DNA from: Pseudomonas sp. ADAK13
GTDB taxonomy: Bacteria; Pseudomonadota; Gammaproteobacteria; Pseudomonadales; Pseudomonadaceae
Reading direction: 5' to 3'
NCBI RefSeq assembly: GCF_012935715.1
Contig: NZ_CP052860.1
Location: 7,236,099-7,300,098, forward strand
DNA: 64,000 nucleotides
Shown: positions 24,671-33,797 of the stretch, in pieces
Layout of the letters: the number at the start of each line of letters is the position of its first letter
Numbering within the stretch: position 1 is the first letter of the stretch
Position numbers and translations under genes: made by a program
The notes under the pieces: model-generated
Databases searched by the model: none
The model's input: only the letters and a program-made list of their open reading frames with translations
What the model was told of the DNA's origin: nothing

Positions 24671-26110
24671 ATGCGCGAGAAGTCGTCAGTCGACAGCCTG
24701 TTTTTGACCCGGGCCGGTTTCATTGAGTTTTTTGTTGTTTTCGTAAAGTTGATGCACGGCCTCACCGCCGTTTTACCAGCACTGATCCTGCTGTTTTATC
24801 CAGACCCGATGGCCACCGAGCTGCGCGCCCACTTTCTAGGCTTGCTGCTGTTTTTCGCGATCCTGACGATTATTCTGTTTCAGGCCATGGGGGTGTACTC
24901 CGAGGAACTGTTCAGCAACCGCCTGCGGTTTCGCACCATGCTGGTGGCCTGGTCTTCCGCGTTTTGCATCCTGCTGTTCATGTACCAGATCCTGCAGATG
25001 TTCCCGCAGTTGAGCCCACGCAACCTGGCGTTCTGGTTTGTCACCAGCCTGGGGCTGTTCGGGCTGGAGCGGATGGTGATGCTGCGCCTGTTCCGCAACC
25101 TGATGATGAACGGCAAATACCTGCAACGTACGGTGATCCTCGGCTTCACCGACACCGCCGTGCACGTCGCCGACCACTTGCAGCGCAATGGCGATATCCG
25201 CTCCGGCCTGATCGGTTTTATCGACGACCGCACCGAACGCATTCCCAAGGAACTGAGCAACCTGCCGCTGCTGGGCAATACCCGCGACCTGGAAAAACTG
25301 ATCCGCTCCGAGCAGGTCAACCAGGTGATGATCACCCTGCCCTGGGCCGCCGAACAGCGGATCAACGGGCTGGTGAAGCGCCTGCGCCAGATGTCGGTCA
25401 ACGTGATGCTGGTGCCCGACATGGCCGCCCTGCGCTACGGCCACAGCCGCATCACCGATGTGGGCGGCATCCTGATGTTCAACACGTCCCATGTGCCGCT
25501 GCGGGGCTGGTCGCCGTTTATCAAGCGCTGCGAAGACCTGATCCTGGCGGCCCTCGGCCTGGTGGCGCTGTCGCCGATCATGCTGATCACCGCGATCGCC
25601 ATCAAGCTCGATTCCAAGGGCCCGGTGCTGTTTCGCCAGAACCGTTTTGGCTACAACGACAACGTGATCCGGGTGTTCAAGTTCCGCTCGATGTACGCCG
25701 AGATGAGTGACTTCAACGCCGATCGCCAGACCACCCGTGGCGACCCGCGCATCACCCGCGTGGGCCGCTTTATTCGCAAGACCAGCATCGATGAGTTGCC
25801 GCAGCTGTTCAACGTGCTGCTGGGCAACATGTCGATGGTCGGCCCGCGCCCCCACGCCACCGCGACCAAGGCCGCCGGGGTTCCCTACGAAGTGGCCGTC
25901 AGCGAGTACAGCTCGCGGCACCGGGTAAAACCGGGCATCACTGGCTGGGCGCAAATCAACGGCTATCGTGGTGAGACCGACACCCTGTTCAAGATTCAGA
26001 AACGCGTTGAGTACGACTTGGAGTACATCTCGAAGTGGTCGGTGTGGTTCGACTTGTACATCGTTTTCATGACGGTTCCGGCCGTCCTTTCGACCAAGGA
26101 AGTCTATTGA
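24671..26110 (+). CDS. pslA: PslA, undecaprenyl-phosphate sugar phosphotransferase
   Basis: 479 residues, nearly the length of P. aeruginosa PslA. Four or five membrane segments fill the N-terminal part, then a CoA-binding-like domain (RTVILGFTDTAVHVADHL), a further membrane segment (LILAALGLVALSPIMLITAIAI), and the catalytic bacterial sugar transferase domain (GPVLFRQNRFGYN, FKFRSM, RFIRKTSIDELPQLFNVL, MSMVGPRPHA). It loads the first sugar phosphate onto the lipid carrier at the inner membrane. The start at 24671 is chosen because GAGGGATG precedes it and the length fits; ATG at 24656 is an alternative. It leads a 15.4-kb operon. Confidence 0.92.
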   Translation: MREKSSVDSLFLTRAGFIEFFVVFVKLMHGLTAVLPALILLFYPDPMATELRAHFLGLLLFFAILTIILFQAMGVYSEELFSNRLRFRTMLVAWSSAFCILLFMYQILQMFPQLSPRNLAFWFVTSLGLFGLERMVMLRLFRNLMMNGKYLQRTVILGFTDTAVHVADHLQRNGDIRSGLIGFIDDRTERIPKELSNLPLLGNTRDLEKLIRSEQVNQVMITLPWAAEQRINGLVKRLRQMSVNVMLVPDMAALRYGHSRITDVGGILMFNTSHVPLRGWSPFIKRCEDLILAALGLVALSPIMLITAIAIKLDSKGPVLFRQNRFGYNDNVIRVFKFRSMYAEMSDFNADRQTTRGDPRITRVGRFIRKTSIDELPQLFNVLLGNMSMVGPRPHATATKAAGVPYEVAVSEYSSRHRVKPGITGWAQINGYRGETDTLFKIQKRVEYDLEYISKWSVWFDLYIVFMTVPAVLSTKEVY

Positions 26111-27570
26111 TGAATACCCTCAACGGATTAATTCCCTGCATCATTTCCGGTGGTTCGGGCACCCGCCTGTGGCCGGTGTCGCGGCAGAACATGCCCAAGC
26201 CCTTCATGCGCATGCGTGACGACCAGAGCCTGTTGCAGAAGACCTTCCTGCGGGCCAGTCACTTGCCGGGCGTGGAAAGCGTGCTGACGGTGACCAACCG
26301 CGACCTGCTGTTCCGCACCCTCGATGATTACCGCGTGGTCAACAAGACCCACCTGGCCCTTGACCTGCTGCTGGAGCCGTTCGGGCGCAACACCGCCGCC
26401 GCGATCGCCGTGGCCGCCCTGCATGTGCAGGAAAATTTTGGCGGCGAAGCGCAGTTGCTGGTGATGCCAGCCGACCATTTGATTCTGGATGAAAGCGCCT
26501 TCGCCGACGCCGTCACCCAAGCCCGCGAGCTGGCGGAAGCCGGCTATCTGGTGACCTTCGGCATCCAGCCCGACCACCCGGAAACCGGCTTCGGCTACAT
26601 CGAGCAAGGCGACGCACTGGGCCAGGGATTCCGGGTCAAGCGCTTCGTCGAGAAGCCTGACCTCGCCACTGCCCAGGGTTATCTGGACGGCGGCAAACAC
26701 CTGTGGAATGCCGGGATGTTCTGCTTCAAGGCAAACGTCCTGCTGGAGGAACTGGCACTGCACGCGCCTGCGGTACTGGACGCTGCAAAAGCCGCCCTCG
26801 ACCACAGCCACAGCCTGAATAACAACAATTGCCGCCAGCGTGAATTGAACGCTGAAGGTTTCGGCACCGCGCCCGATATCTCGATCGACGTGGCGCTGAT
26901 GGAAAAATCCGCACAAGTGGCCGTGGTGCCCTGCGACATCGGCTGGAGTGATATCGGTTCCTGGGAGGCCCTGCGCCAGCTCACGCCGAGCGACGCCAAC
27001 GGCAACCAGGTCAATGGCGAAGCGATCCTGCATGACGTGCACAACTGCTACATCGACTCGCCCAAACGCGTATTGGGCGCGGTGGGCGTGAGCAACCTGA
27101 TCGTCGTCGATACCCCGGACGCGATCCTGATTGCCGACGCCCGGCGCAGCCAGGACGTGCGCTACATCGTCGCCGAGCTCAAGCGCCAGGACCATCCGGC
27201 GTTCAGCCTGCACCGCACCGTCACCCGGCCGTGGGGCACCTACACGGTGCTGGAAGAAAGCAGCCGCTTCAAGATCAAGCGCATCGTGGTCAAGCCACGG
27301 GCCTCGCTGTCGTTGCAGATGCACCATCACCGCAGCGAGCACTGGGTAGTGGTCAGCGGCGCGGCAATGATTACCAACGGTGACCGCGAGTTCCTGATCA
27401 ACGCCAACGAGTCCACCTACATTCCGGCCGGGCACAAACACCGCCTGACCAACCCTGGCATCATCGACCTGGTGATGATCGAAGTGCAGAGCGGCGAGTA
27501 CCTGGGCGAAGACGACATTGTGCGGTTTGACGACATCTACGGCCGGGCTCCGGCCGAAGTGAAGAAGTGA
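26110..27570 (+). CDS. pslB: PslB, mannose-1-phosphate guanylyltransferase / mannose-6-phosphate isomerase
   Basis: 486 residues. The N-terminal nucleotidyltransferase has the signature ISGGSGTRLWPVSRQNMPKPF (residues ~12-32) and PDHPETGFGYIE. The C-terminal cupin isomerase domain has RPWGTYTVLEE and LSLQMHHHRSEHWVVVSG with metal-binding histidines. The bifunctional enzyme makes GDP-mannose, the main Psl precursor, and is related to AlgA and WbpW. Start and pslA stop overlap (TGATG). Confidence 0.95.
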   Translation: MNTLNGLIPCIISGGSGTRLWPVSRQNMPKPFMRMRDDQSLLQKTFLRASHLPGVESVLTVTNRDLLFRTLDDYRVVNKTHLALDLLLEPFGRNTAAAIAVAALHVQENFGGEAQLLVMPADHLILDESAFADAVTQARELAEAGYLVTFGIQPDHPETGFGYIEQGDALGQGFRVKRFVEKPDLATAQGYLDGGKHLWNAGMFCFKANVLLEELALHAPAVLDAAKAALDHSHSLNNNNCRQRELNAEGFGTAPDISIDVALMEKSAQVAVVPCDIGWSDIGSWEALRQLTPSDANGNQVNGEAILHDVHNCYIDSPKRVLGAVGVSNLIVVDTPDAILIADARRSQDVRYIVAELKRQDHPAFSLHRTVTRPWGTYTVLEESSRFKIKRIVVKPRASLSLQMHHHRSEHWVVVSGAAMITNGDREFLINANESTYIPAGHKHRLTNPGIIDLVMIEVQSGEYLGEDDIVRFDDIYGRAPAEVKK

Positions 27571-28481
27571 TGCGTACCGCCCTGATCATCCCGACCCGCA
27601 ACGCGTCCAGCCACCTCGACCGGCTGCTGCCGGCGCTGCGCATGCAAACCCTGCAACCGGACGAAACCCTGGTGGTCGACAGCGCCTCCAGCGATGACAC
27701 CGTGGCGCGTTTTCGCGAGTTCGGCGTACGGGTCGAAGTGATCGACGCCAAGGATTTCAACCACGGCGGCACGCGCCGCTGGGCCAGCGAGCAAGTCGAC
27801 GGCGACGCGCTGATCGTCATGACCCAGGACGCGATTCCCGCCGAACCCGAGACCTTCGCCAACCTGGTGGGCGAGCTGGAACTGGACCCGCTCAATGGCG
27901 TTGCGTATGGCCGCCAACTGCCGCACCCGGATGCCGGCGTGCTGGGCGCCCAGTCGCGCCACTTCAATTACCCGCCGCAAAGTCGAAGCAAAAGCCTGGC
28001 GGATGCGCCGGAGCTCGGGATCAAGACCTGCTTCAGCTCGGACTCTTTTTCGGTGTACCGGCGCAGCGCCCTGCAAGCCGTCGGTGGCTTTCCCGCGGAC
28101 GTGATCGGCAGCGAGGACGCCTACGTCGCCGCCCGCATGCTGCTGGAAGGCTACAAGGTGCGCTATGCCGCCACCGCCCTGGTCTATCACTCCCACGATT
28201 ACCGTCTCATGGATGAGTTTCACCGCTACTTCGACATTGGCGTGTTCTACGGCCGCGAGCCGTGGATTCGCCAGGCTTTTGGCGATGCCGGCGGTGAAGG
28301 TAAACGCTATTTACTGGCCGAGCTTCGAGCATTACGCGAAGCCGGTGCATTGCACCGCGTACCCGAAGTACTGGTGCGCAGCGCGTTCAAATTGCTCGGC
28401 TACCGGCTGGGCCATCTGGAGCGCCAGCTCCCCCTCGCCCTTAAGCGGCGCATCAGCATGTTCCCCGGTTATTGGAGGTGA
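27570..28481 (+). CDS. pslC: PslC, family 2 glycosyltransferase
   Basis: 303 residues, the same length as PslC. The GT-A fold is seen in LIIPTRNASSHLDRLLPAL, VVDSASSDDTVARFREFG and the DxD-like region near VMTQDAIPA. The HGGTRRWA stretch and KTCFSSDSFSVYRRSAL resemble rhamnosyltransferases. It is cytoplasmic or membrane-associated and adds one sugar of the Psl repeat unit. The start overlaps the pslB stop (TGATG). Confidence 0.92.
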   Translation: MRTALIIPTRNASSHLDRLLPALRMQTLQPDETLVVDSASSDDTVARFREFGVRVEVIDAKDFNHGGTRRWASEQVDGDALIVMTQDAIPAEPETFANLVGELELDPLNGVAYGRQLPHPDAGVLGAQSRHFNYPPQSRSKSLADAPELGIKTCFSSDSFSVYRRSALQAVGGFPADVIGSEDAYVAARMLLEGYKVRYAATALVYHSHDYRLMDEFHRYFDIGVFYGREPWIRQAFGDAGGEGKRYLLAELRALREAGALHRVPEVLVRSAFKLLGYRLGHLERQLPLALKRRISMFPGYWR

Positions 28482-28486
28482 GCATC

Positions 28487-29275
28487 ATGACCTACAGGAA
28501 GACCCCTTTGATGAAACGAACCTTGCTCGTCCTGGCCATGATGGCATTGGCCGCCTGCAATACCCCGGCGCGGATCGTCGCGCCCGACGGGAAAACCGTG
28601 GATGAGGGCAAGCAAGCCCTCGACCGCATGGCGCAGTTGCCACCCGCGGTGGAGCGGATCCGCATCGGCGACCAGCTGCGGATTGTGCGCGATGCCGGGG
28701 AAATGCCGACCCTGTCGGCGTTCAACGTCAGCACGATTTATGAGCTGACGCTGTACACCGTGCAGAACGACGGCAAGATCAACTACCCCTTCCTGGGGCC
28801 GATCCAGGTGGCGCGACGCACGCCGGCGGAAGTCGCCGCCGAGCTGAGCCAGAAGCTCGCACCGGTGTATCGCGAACCCCGGGTGACGGTGAACATCAAC
28901 CAGGCACCGGGTAACACGGTGATCGTCGGTGGCGCGGTGTTCAACCCGTCGGCAATCTCCATCGCCACGGCGCCGACCATGGAACAGGCCATTCTCGGTG
29001 CCGGCGGCGTGAGCCCGGTGGGCAACGCGAGCATGGTGGCCCTGTTGCGTGAGGACGGCCAAGGCGTCTACCACGCCTACTTCCTCGATTTCAGCCAGTA
29101 CCTGAAGAACGGCGCACTGGGCCGCAAGCCCGTGGCGCTACAACGCGGTGACGTGGTGTTTGTACCCAAGTCCAACGTCGGCGAACGGATCCAGGGCGTG
29201 GACACTTACCTGAACCAGCTGATTCCCTTCACCAAATCCATTGGTGTGGGCTACAGCTACACCACGAACCACTAA
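28487..29275 (+). CDS. pslD: PslD, Wza-like polysaccharide export lipoprotein
   Basis: 262 residues with a lipoprotein signal (LAMMALAACNT, acylated Cys at ~residue 23). Then comes the polysaccharide export domain (IGDQLRI, GKINYPFLGPIQVARRTPAEVAAEL, PRVTVNI) and a SLBB-like part (VGGAVFNPSAISIATAPTMEQAILGAGG...ALQRGDVVFVP). It forms the periplasm/outer-membrane secretion channel. GGAGG lies 8 bases before the ATG at 28487; ATG at 28511 would also keep the signal. Confidence 0.93.
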   Translation: MTYRKTPLMKRTLLVLAMMALAACNTPARIVAPDGKTVDEGKQALDRMAQLPPAVERIRIGDQLRIVRDAGEMPTLSAFNVSTIYELTLYTVQNDGKINYPFLGPIQVARRTPAEVAAELSQKLAPVYREPRVTVNINQAPGNTVIVGGAVFNPSAISIATAPTMEQAILGAGGVSPVGNASMVALLREDGQGVYHAYFLDFSQYLKNGALGRKPVALQRGDVVFVPKSNVGERIQGVDTYLNQLIPFTKSIGVGYSYTTNH

Positions 29276-29289
29276 AGGAGCGACATCCC

Positions 29290-31281
29290 ATGATCGAGAT
29301 CCGTTCTTTTCGTGATCTTCTGCGTCTGTTCTTCATCTTCAAGCACGAGTTCAAACTGGCGGCGATTGCCGCGCTGGTGATCATTTTGCTGGGGGCGTTT
29401 TTGCTGCCGGCCAAGTATGAATCCACCGCGCGACTGCTGGTCAAACCGGGCCGTGACTCGACGATGCCGATCGAGGTCGACAACCGTCAGCCAATCGTCA
29501 TGCCGAGCACCCAGCGCGACCCGATTGTCGACGAAGAACGCCTGCTGACCGGGCGTCCTATCGTACGGGCAGTGGCCGAGCATTACCTGGACGTGATGGA
29601 CAAGATGCAGCCGCCGGAAGGCGTGTGGAAGCGCACCAAGTGGTACGTCAAAAAAGGCATCAGTGCCGTGTTTGACGGTGTGCGAGTGGTGCTGGAAACC
29701 GTCGGGATCGTCGAAGAAACCACCCCGGTGGAACGCCTGGCGAAAAGCCTGGAGAAAAACTTCGAAGTGACCCACGCCGTCGGCTCTACGGTGATGGACA
29801 TCAGCTTCCGCTGGGATGACCCGCAAATCGCCCAGGCGGTGGTCAAGGATTGGGTCGAAACCTACATCGACGAACGCACCCAGGCGTTGGGCCGCAAGAG
29901 CCTGTACGCGTTCTATGAAGGCCAGGTGTCTTCCAGCGCTGCCCAGATCAAGAGCTACAAGGACCAGATCCTTACGCACTTGAACGAGATCGGCGCGTCG
30001 AGCATCACTGATCGCCTGGAAGACTTGTCCGAGCGAATCAACGTGCTGCGTGGCGAAGTGTTCAACTCCACTCGCCTGATCGCCTCCTCCGACGTGGCGT
30101 TGCAGAGCACCCGTGACCAACTCAAGGGCCAGCCCAAAGAGGTGACCACGGTTCGCCAGATCGCGCTGAACCCGCAGCAACAAGACTTGCGTCGCCTGCT
30201 GAACCAGAAGCTTCTGGAAAAGGCCGACATGATGCGTACCTACACGGATAACGCGCCGCCGGTCAAAGCCCTGGACGCCTCGATCCGTGCCATGCAGGCC
30301 CAGGTGGCCGGTGAAAGCGACACGGTGCAAAGCTCCGAGAACCGCGCGCCGAACACCCTGGAAATCCACCTGCAACGGGTACTGCTGGATGAGACCAGCC
30401 GCAACCAGTCCCTGCGTACACAGTTGGTGCAACAGCAAAAACAACTGACGGAACTGGAAGCCCAACGCAAGGAGGCCCTGGCCATTGAGCCGGAACTGGC
30501 GCGCCTGGCCCGTGAGCTGAACGGCACCGAGAAAAACTACGCGCTGTATGTGGACAGCCTGGAAAAATCGCGGATCGACCGTGAACTGGACAAGAGCCAA
30601 ATCAGTAACATCGCGGTGATCGAAGAAGCCACCCTGAACCCTGGGCGCGTATTCCCGAAAACCCTGCTGATGCTGTTGCTGGCGATCCCGTTCTCGATCG
30701 TGGTGGGGCTGCTGGTGATCTACCTGTGCTACCTGCTGGATCAACGGATCCACGACGGCGGCCTGGTGGAAGGCAAGTTCGGCCTGCCGCTGTGGACCAC
30801 GCTGCCGGAGCTGGACACCAGCACCGCGCAAAGCACCAACGCCTTCAACGCGAGCATCTATCGCCTGTACGGCTTGCTGCCGCTGGAGCGCATTGCCGAA
30901 CAGGGCCTGACCCTGGGGCTGACCTCCGCGCGACATGGTGAAGGCGTGAGCTTTATCGTCGAGCAGTTGCGCCAGTTGCTGGAAGAGAACGGCGTGCGGG
31001 TGCGGGTCGGCGGGATTGAGCCCGCGATTCCGGGCCAGGTGGTGTTGCTGGATGCCTCGGCGTTGCTGGACAACCGCGATGCGTTCATCAACCTGCGCCG
31101 TGCCGACCTGATTGCACTGGTGGTGGAAGCGCAAAAAAGCACGGTGCCGGTGGTGGAACACGCGCTGTCGATCCTCACCACGGCGTTCGGCAAGGTCGAT
31201 GGCATCATCATCAACCGCCGCAAGTTCGAGGTGCCGGTCAAGGTGCTGAAAACCATCGCCAAGTACCGGGGTTCGTTCTGA
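29290..31281 (+). CDS. pslE: PslE, Wzc-like chain-length determinant with degenerate kinase domain
   Basis: 663 residues, matching PslE. One membrane helix at ~23-42, a large periplasmic helical part (~45-450) and a second helix at ~455-480 (LLMLLLAIPFSIVVGLLVIYLCYLL) make a PCP-2 co-polymerase. The cytoplasmic tail of ~180 residues resembles a BY-kinase, but where a Walker A loop would read GEGKS it has TSARHGEGVSF, without the lysine, and the C-terminus has no tyrosine cluster. Kinase activity is therefore unlikely. It controls export and length together with PslD and PslJ. Confidence 0.93.
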   Translation: MIEIRSFRDLLRLFFIFKHEFKLAAIAALVIILLGAFLLPAKYESTARLLVKPGRDSTMPIEVDNRQPIVMPSTQRDPIVDEERLLTGRPIVRAVAEHYLDVMDKMQPPEGVWKRTKWYVKKGISAVFDGVRVVLETVGIVEETTPVERLAKSLEKNFEVTHAVGSTVMDISFRWDDPQIAQAVVKDWVETYIDERTQALGRKSLYAFYEGQVSSSAAQIKSYKDQILTHLNEIGASSITDRLEDLSERINVLRGEVFNSTRLIASSDVALQSTRDQLKGQPKEVTTVRQIALNPQQQDLRRLLNQKLLEKADMMRTYTDNAPPVKALDASIRAMQAQVAGESDTVQSSENRAPNTLEIHLQRVLLDETSRNQSLRTQLVQQQKQLTELEAQRKEALAIEPELARLARELNGTEKNYALYVDSLEKSRIDRELDKSQISNIAVIEEATLNPGRVFPKTLLMLLLAIPFSIVVGLLVIYLCYLLDQRIHDGGLVEGKFGLPLWTTLPELDTSTAQSTNAFNASIYRLYGLLPLERIAEQGLTLGLTSARHGEGVSFIVEQLRQLLEENGVRVRVGGIEPAIPGQVVLLDASALLDNRDAFINLRRADLIALVVEAQKSTVPVVEHALSILTTAFGKVDGIIINRRKFEVPVKVLKTIAKYRGSF

Positions 31282-32471
31282 TGCGCATTGCCCTGCTCGC
31301 TCCCCTGCCACCGGAAAAGAACGGGATCGCCGACTACGCGAACCACTTCAAGACGGCACTGGAGCAACTGGGCGTCGAGGTGGCTACACCCTTGACGGGT
31401 GTGGTCGGCAGCACGGCGTCGATCAAGCAAGCCCTTGCCGGTTTCGACTGGCAGGGTGTTGACCTGGTCCACGCCGAGCTGGGCGGTGGGCGGCTGGGGG
31501 AGTTTCTGGCCCTGCGCGAGTTGCGCAAGGCCTTCCCTGCCCTGCCGTTGACGGCCACGGTGCATGACCCGGAACGCATGGTCTGGCGGCGCGAGCAATT
31601 GCCCTTTCCGCTGAACCTGCTGGAATCCTTGCCCAGCCCATTGCCCCAGGCGGCAGTGGTGCTGGCCGATCCCTTGACCCTGCGCGAAGAACGTCACGTC
31701 GCCCAGGGGCTGACCCGGCTGGTGACCCTCACCCGCCTGGGCGCCGACTGCCTGACGGCGCGCATGCAATTGCCCGCTGGCAAGGTGGCGGTGATCAACC
31801 ACGCCAACCTGGATATTGCGCCCGTGGCGTTGCCGCCACTGGACACGCTGCACCTGCTGTATTTTGGTTTTATCTACCGTGGCAAAGGCATCGAAGACCT
31901 GTTGCAGGCACTGGCCGCCGTCTTCGAAAAAGCCCCCGAATTGCGTGACCGTGTGCGCCTGACCCTGGCCGGTGGCACTGCCGCCGAAATGGCGTTTGGC
32001 GCGGGCGGCAATTACCTGGAGCAGTTGAAAAGCCAGATCGCCGAACTCGGCCTGGCAAGCTCCATCGACTGGCGGCTGAATTTACCGGCCAGCGACATTG
32101 CGCAGACGATCCAGGCGCACCATGTAATGGTGCTGCCGTATCGCGAATCGAAAAAACTCGGCCTGCTGGGCCGCCAGCGCGGCACCAGCGGCGCGCTGTC
32201 GTGGGCAGCGGCTTGCGGGCGCGGTGCGATTACGTCCGATGCCCGGGCGTTTGCCGAGGAAGTAGCCACCGGCAACGGCGCCATCTATGCACAAGGCGAC
32301 GTGGCTGCGCTGAGCGAACAACTGCTGTTGCTCGCGCGCAACCCGCAACGGGCCAGGGACTGGGCCGAACGTGCCGCCGCGATTGGCCGTGAACGGCTGT
32401 GGCCGTTGACCGCACAGAAGTTCGCAAGCCTGTTTGAACACGCCATTGCAGGAGGCAACCATGGCACGTAA
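31281..32471 (+). CDS. pslF: PslF, family 4 glycosyltransferase
   Basis: 396 residues, GT-B fold. The N-terminal APLPPEKNGIADYANHFKTAL is typical of GT4. The C-terminal half has LLYFGFIYRGKGIEDLLQAL and the donor-binding region VMVLPYRESKKLGLLGRQRGTSGALSWAAACG. It lies between pslE and pslG with overlaps at both ends (TGATG at its start, 11 bases at its end). It adds a mannose or other sugar to the lipid-linked unit; which linkage is not readable. Confidence 0.92.
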   Translation: MRIALLAPLPPEKNGIADYANHFKTALEQLGVEVATPLTGVVGSTASIKQALAGFDWQGVDLVHAELGGGRLGEFLALRELRKAFPALPLTATVHDPERMVWRREQLPFPLNLLESLPSPLPQAAVVLADPLTLREERHVAQGLTRLVTLTRLGADCLTARMQLPAGKVAVINHANLDIAPVALPPLDTLHLLYFGFIYRGKGIEDLLQALAAVFEKAPELRDRVRLTLAGGTAAEMAFGAGGNYLEQLKSQIAELGLASSIDWRLNLPASDIAQTIQAHHVMVLPYRESKKLGLLGRQRGTSGALSWAAACGRGAITSDARAFAEEVATGNGAIYAQGDVAALSEQLLLLARNPQRARDWAERAAAIGRERLWPLTAQKFASLFEHAIAGGNHGT

Positions 32472-33789
32472 ACGGACTTACCTGGCCACCCTGGCGGTCG
32501 TCGCCGCACTGGGTTTGACCGCCTTTCTCTGGGGCCGCCCGGCCGACGCCGAGAGCCATGTGCTCAAGAGCAACAAAGAGATCGTGTGGAAGGATTTCCT
32601 GGGGGTGAACGCGCAGTTCCTGTGGTTCAGCCCCGAGCGTTATCAGAAGCAGATTGACCGCCTCAAGGCCCTGGGCCTGGAATGGGTGCGCCTGGACCTG
32701 CACTGGGACCAGCTGGAAACCGCCGAGAACCAGTACAACGTCGCGACCCTCGACGAACTGGTGAACAAGCTGCAACAGAACCAGATCAAGTCGGTGTTCT
32801 ACCTGGTGGGCTCGGCGAAGTTCGCCACCACTGCGCCGGCCTCCTCGCCGTATCAGGACCAGTTCCCGCCCAAAGACCCGAACATCTTCGCCAACCGCAT
32901 GGCGTTGCTGGCCCAGCGTTACCCCAGCGTGGAAGCCTGGCAGGTGTGGAACGAGCCGAACCTGCTGGGGTTCTGGCGCCCCGTCGCCGACCCGGCCGGC
33001 TACGCCAACCTGTTGCAAGTCACCGCTGCCGCGCTGCGGGTGGTGAACCCGAGCAAGCCGGTGGTGGCCGCCGGCATGGCGTTCTTCAGCGAAATGCCCA
33101 ATGGCCAGAACATGCTCGACGGGCTGCTGCAACTGGGCGTGCCGAGCCTGAATACTGTCATGTCGTATCACCCTTATACCCAATTGCCCGAGGGCAACAC
33201 CCCGTCGACCCTGGACTTTGTCGCCAAGACCAGCGCCCTCAACCAGAAACTGCGGGCTGCCGGGGTGACGACCCTGTGGAGCACCGAGTGGGGCTGGTCG
33301 ACCTATAAAGGCCCGAAAGAGGTCCAGGATTTCATCACCCCGCAAGGCCAGGCCGACTACATCGTGCGCCGCATCGCGCTGATGAGCGCGCTGGATTTCG
33401 ACAAGATTTTCCTGTTCACCCTGAGCGACCTGGACCAGCGCGCCAGCGTACGCGACCGGAGTTACGGCTTGCTGGATATCGACACCAACCCCAAGCCGTC
33501 CTATACCGCGTTGCAGAATTTCCTCCAGGTGAGCGGGCCAAAATTGACCCCCGCCGACCCACCCACCGCCGACCAGTTGCCCGACGGCCTGTTCAGCATC
33601 GGCTGGACCCGTACCGACGGGCGCAAGGTGTGGTTCTTCTGGTCGGCCCGTGGCGGCAACGCGCACTTGCCCGGCATGACCACTGCCACCTTGTATGACC
33701 CCTTGCGCGGCACCGAAACACCCTTGAGTGGCACCAATGGCCTGGACGTACCGGTCAAGCCGAACCTGCAAATTCTGTTATGGGATTGA
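32461..33789 (+). CDS. pslG: PslG, periplasmic glycoside hydrolase (GH39)
   Basis: 442 residues, exactly the length of P. aeruginosa PslG. A hydrophobic N-terminal anchor or signal (residues ~6-25) is followed by a (beta/alpha)8 barrel and a beta-sandwich. Two glutamates fall at the published PslG positions: Glu165 in QVWNEPNLLGFW as acid/base and Glu276 in WSTEWGWSTYKG as nucleophile. It cuts mannan-like Psl chains and aids biofilm matrix turnover and export. GGAGG precedes the ATG, which lies inside the end of pslF. Confidence 0.96.
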   Translation: MARKRTYLATLAVVAALGLTAFLWGRPADAESHVLKSNKEIVWKDFLGVNAQFLWFSPERYQKQIDRLKALGLEWVRLDLHWDQLETAENQYNVATLDELVNKLQQNQIKSVFYLVGSAKFATTAPASSPYQDQFPPKDPNIFANRMALLAQRYPSVEAWQVWNEPNLLGFWRPVADPAGYANLLQVTAAALRVVNPSKPVVAAGMAFFSEMPNGQNMLDGLLQLGVPSLNTVMSYHPYTQLPEGNTPSTLDFVAKTSALNQKLRAAGVTTLWSTEWGWSTYKGPKEVQDFITPQGQADYIVRRIALMSALDFDKIFLFTLSDLDQRASVRDRSYGLLDIDTNPKPSYTALQNFLQVSGPKLTPADPPTADQLPDGLFSIGWTRTDGRKVWFFWSARGGNAHLPGMTTATLYDPLRGTETPLSGTNGLDVPVKPNLQILLWD

Positions 33790-33797
33790 AGCCACCC

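Noticed and set aside
29272..31311. Open frame of 679 codons antisense to pslE
   Set aside because: The plus-strand frame has membrane segments and PslE similarity; the antisense protein is His/Gln-rich shadow sequence.
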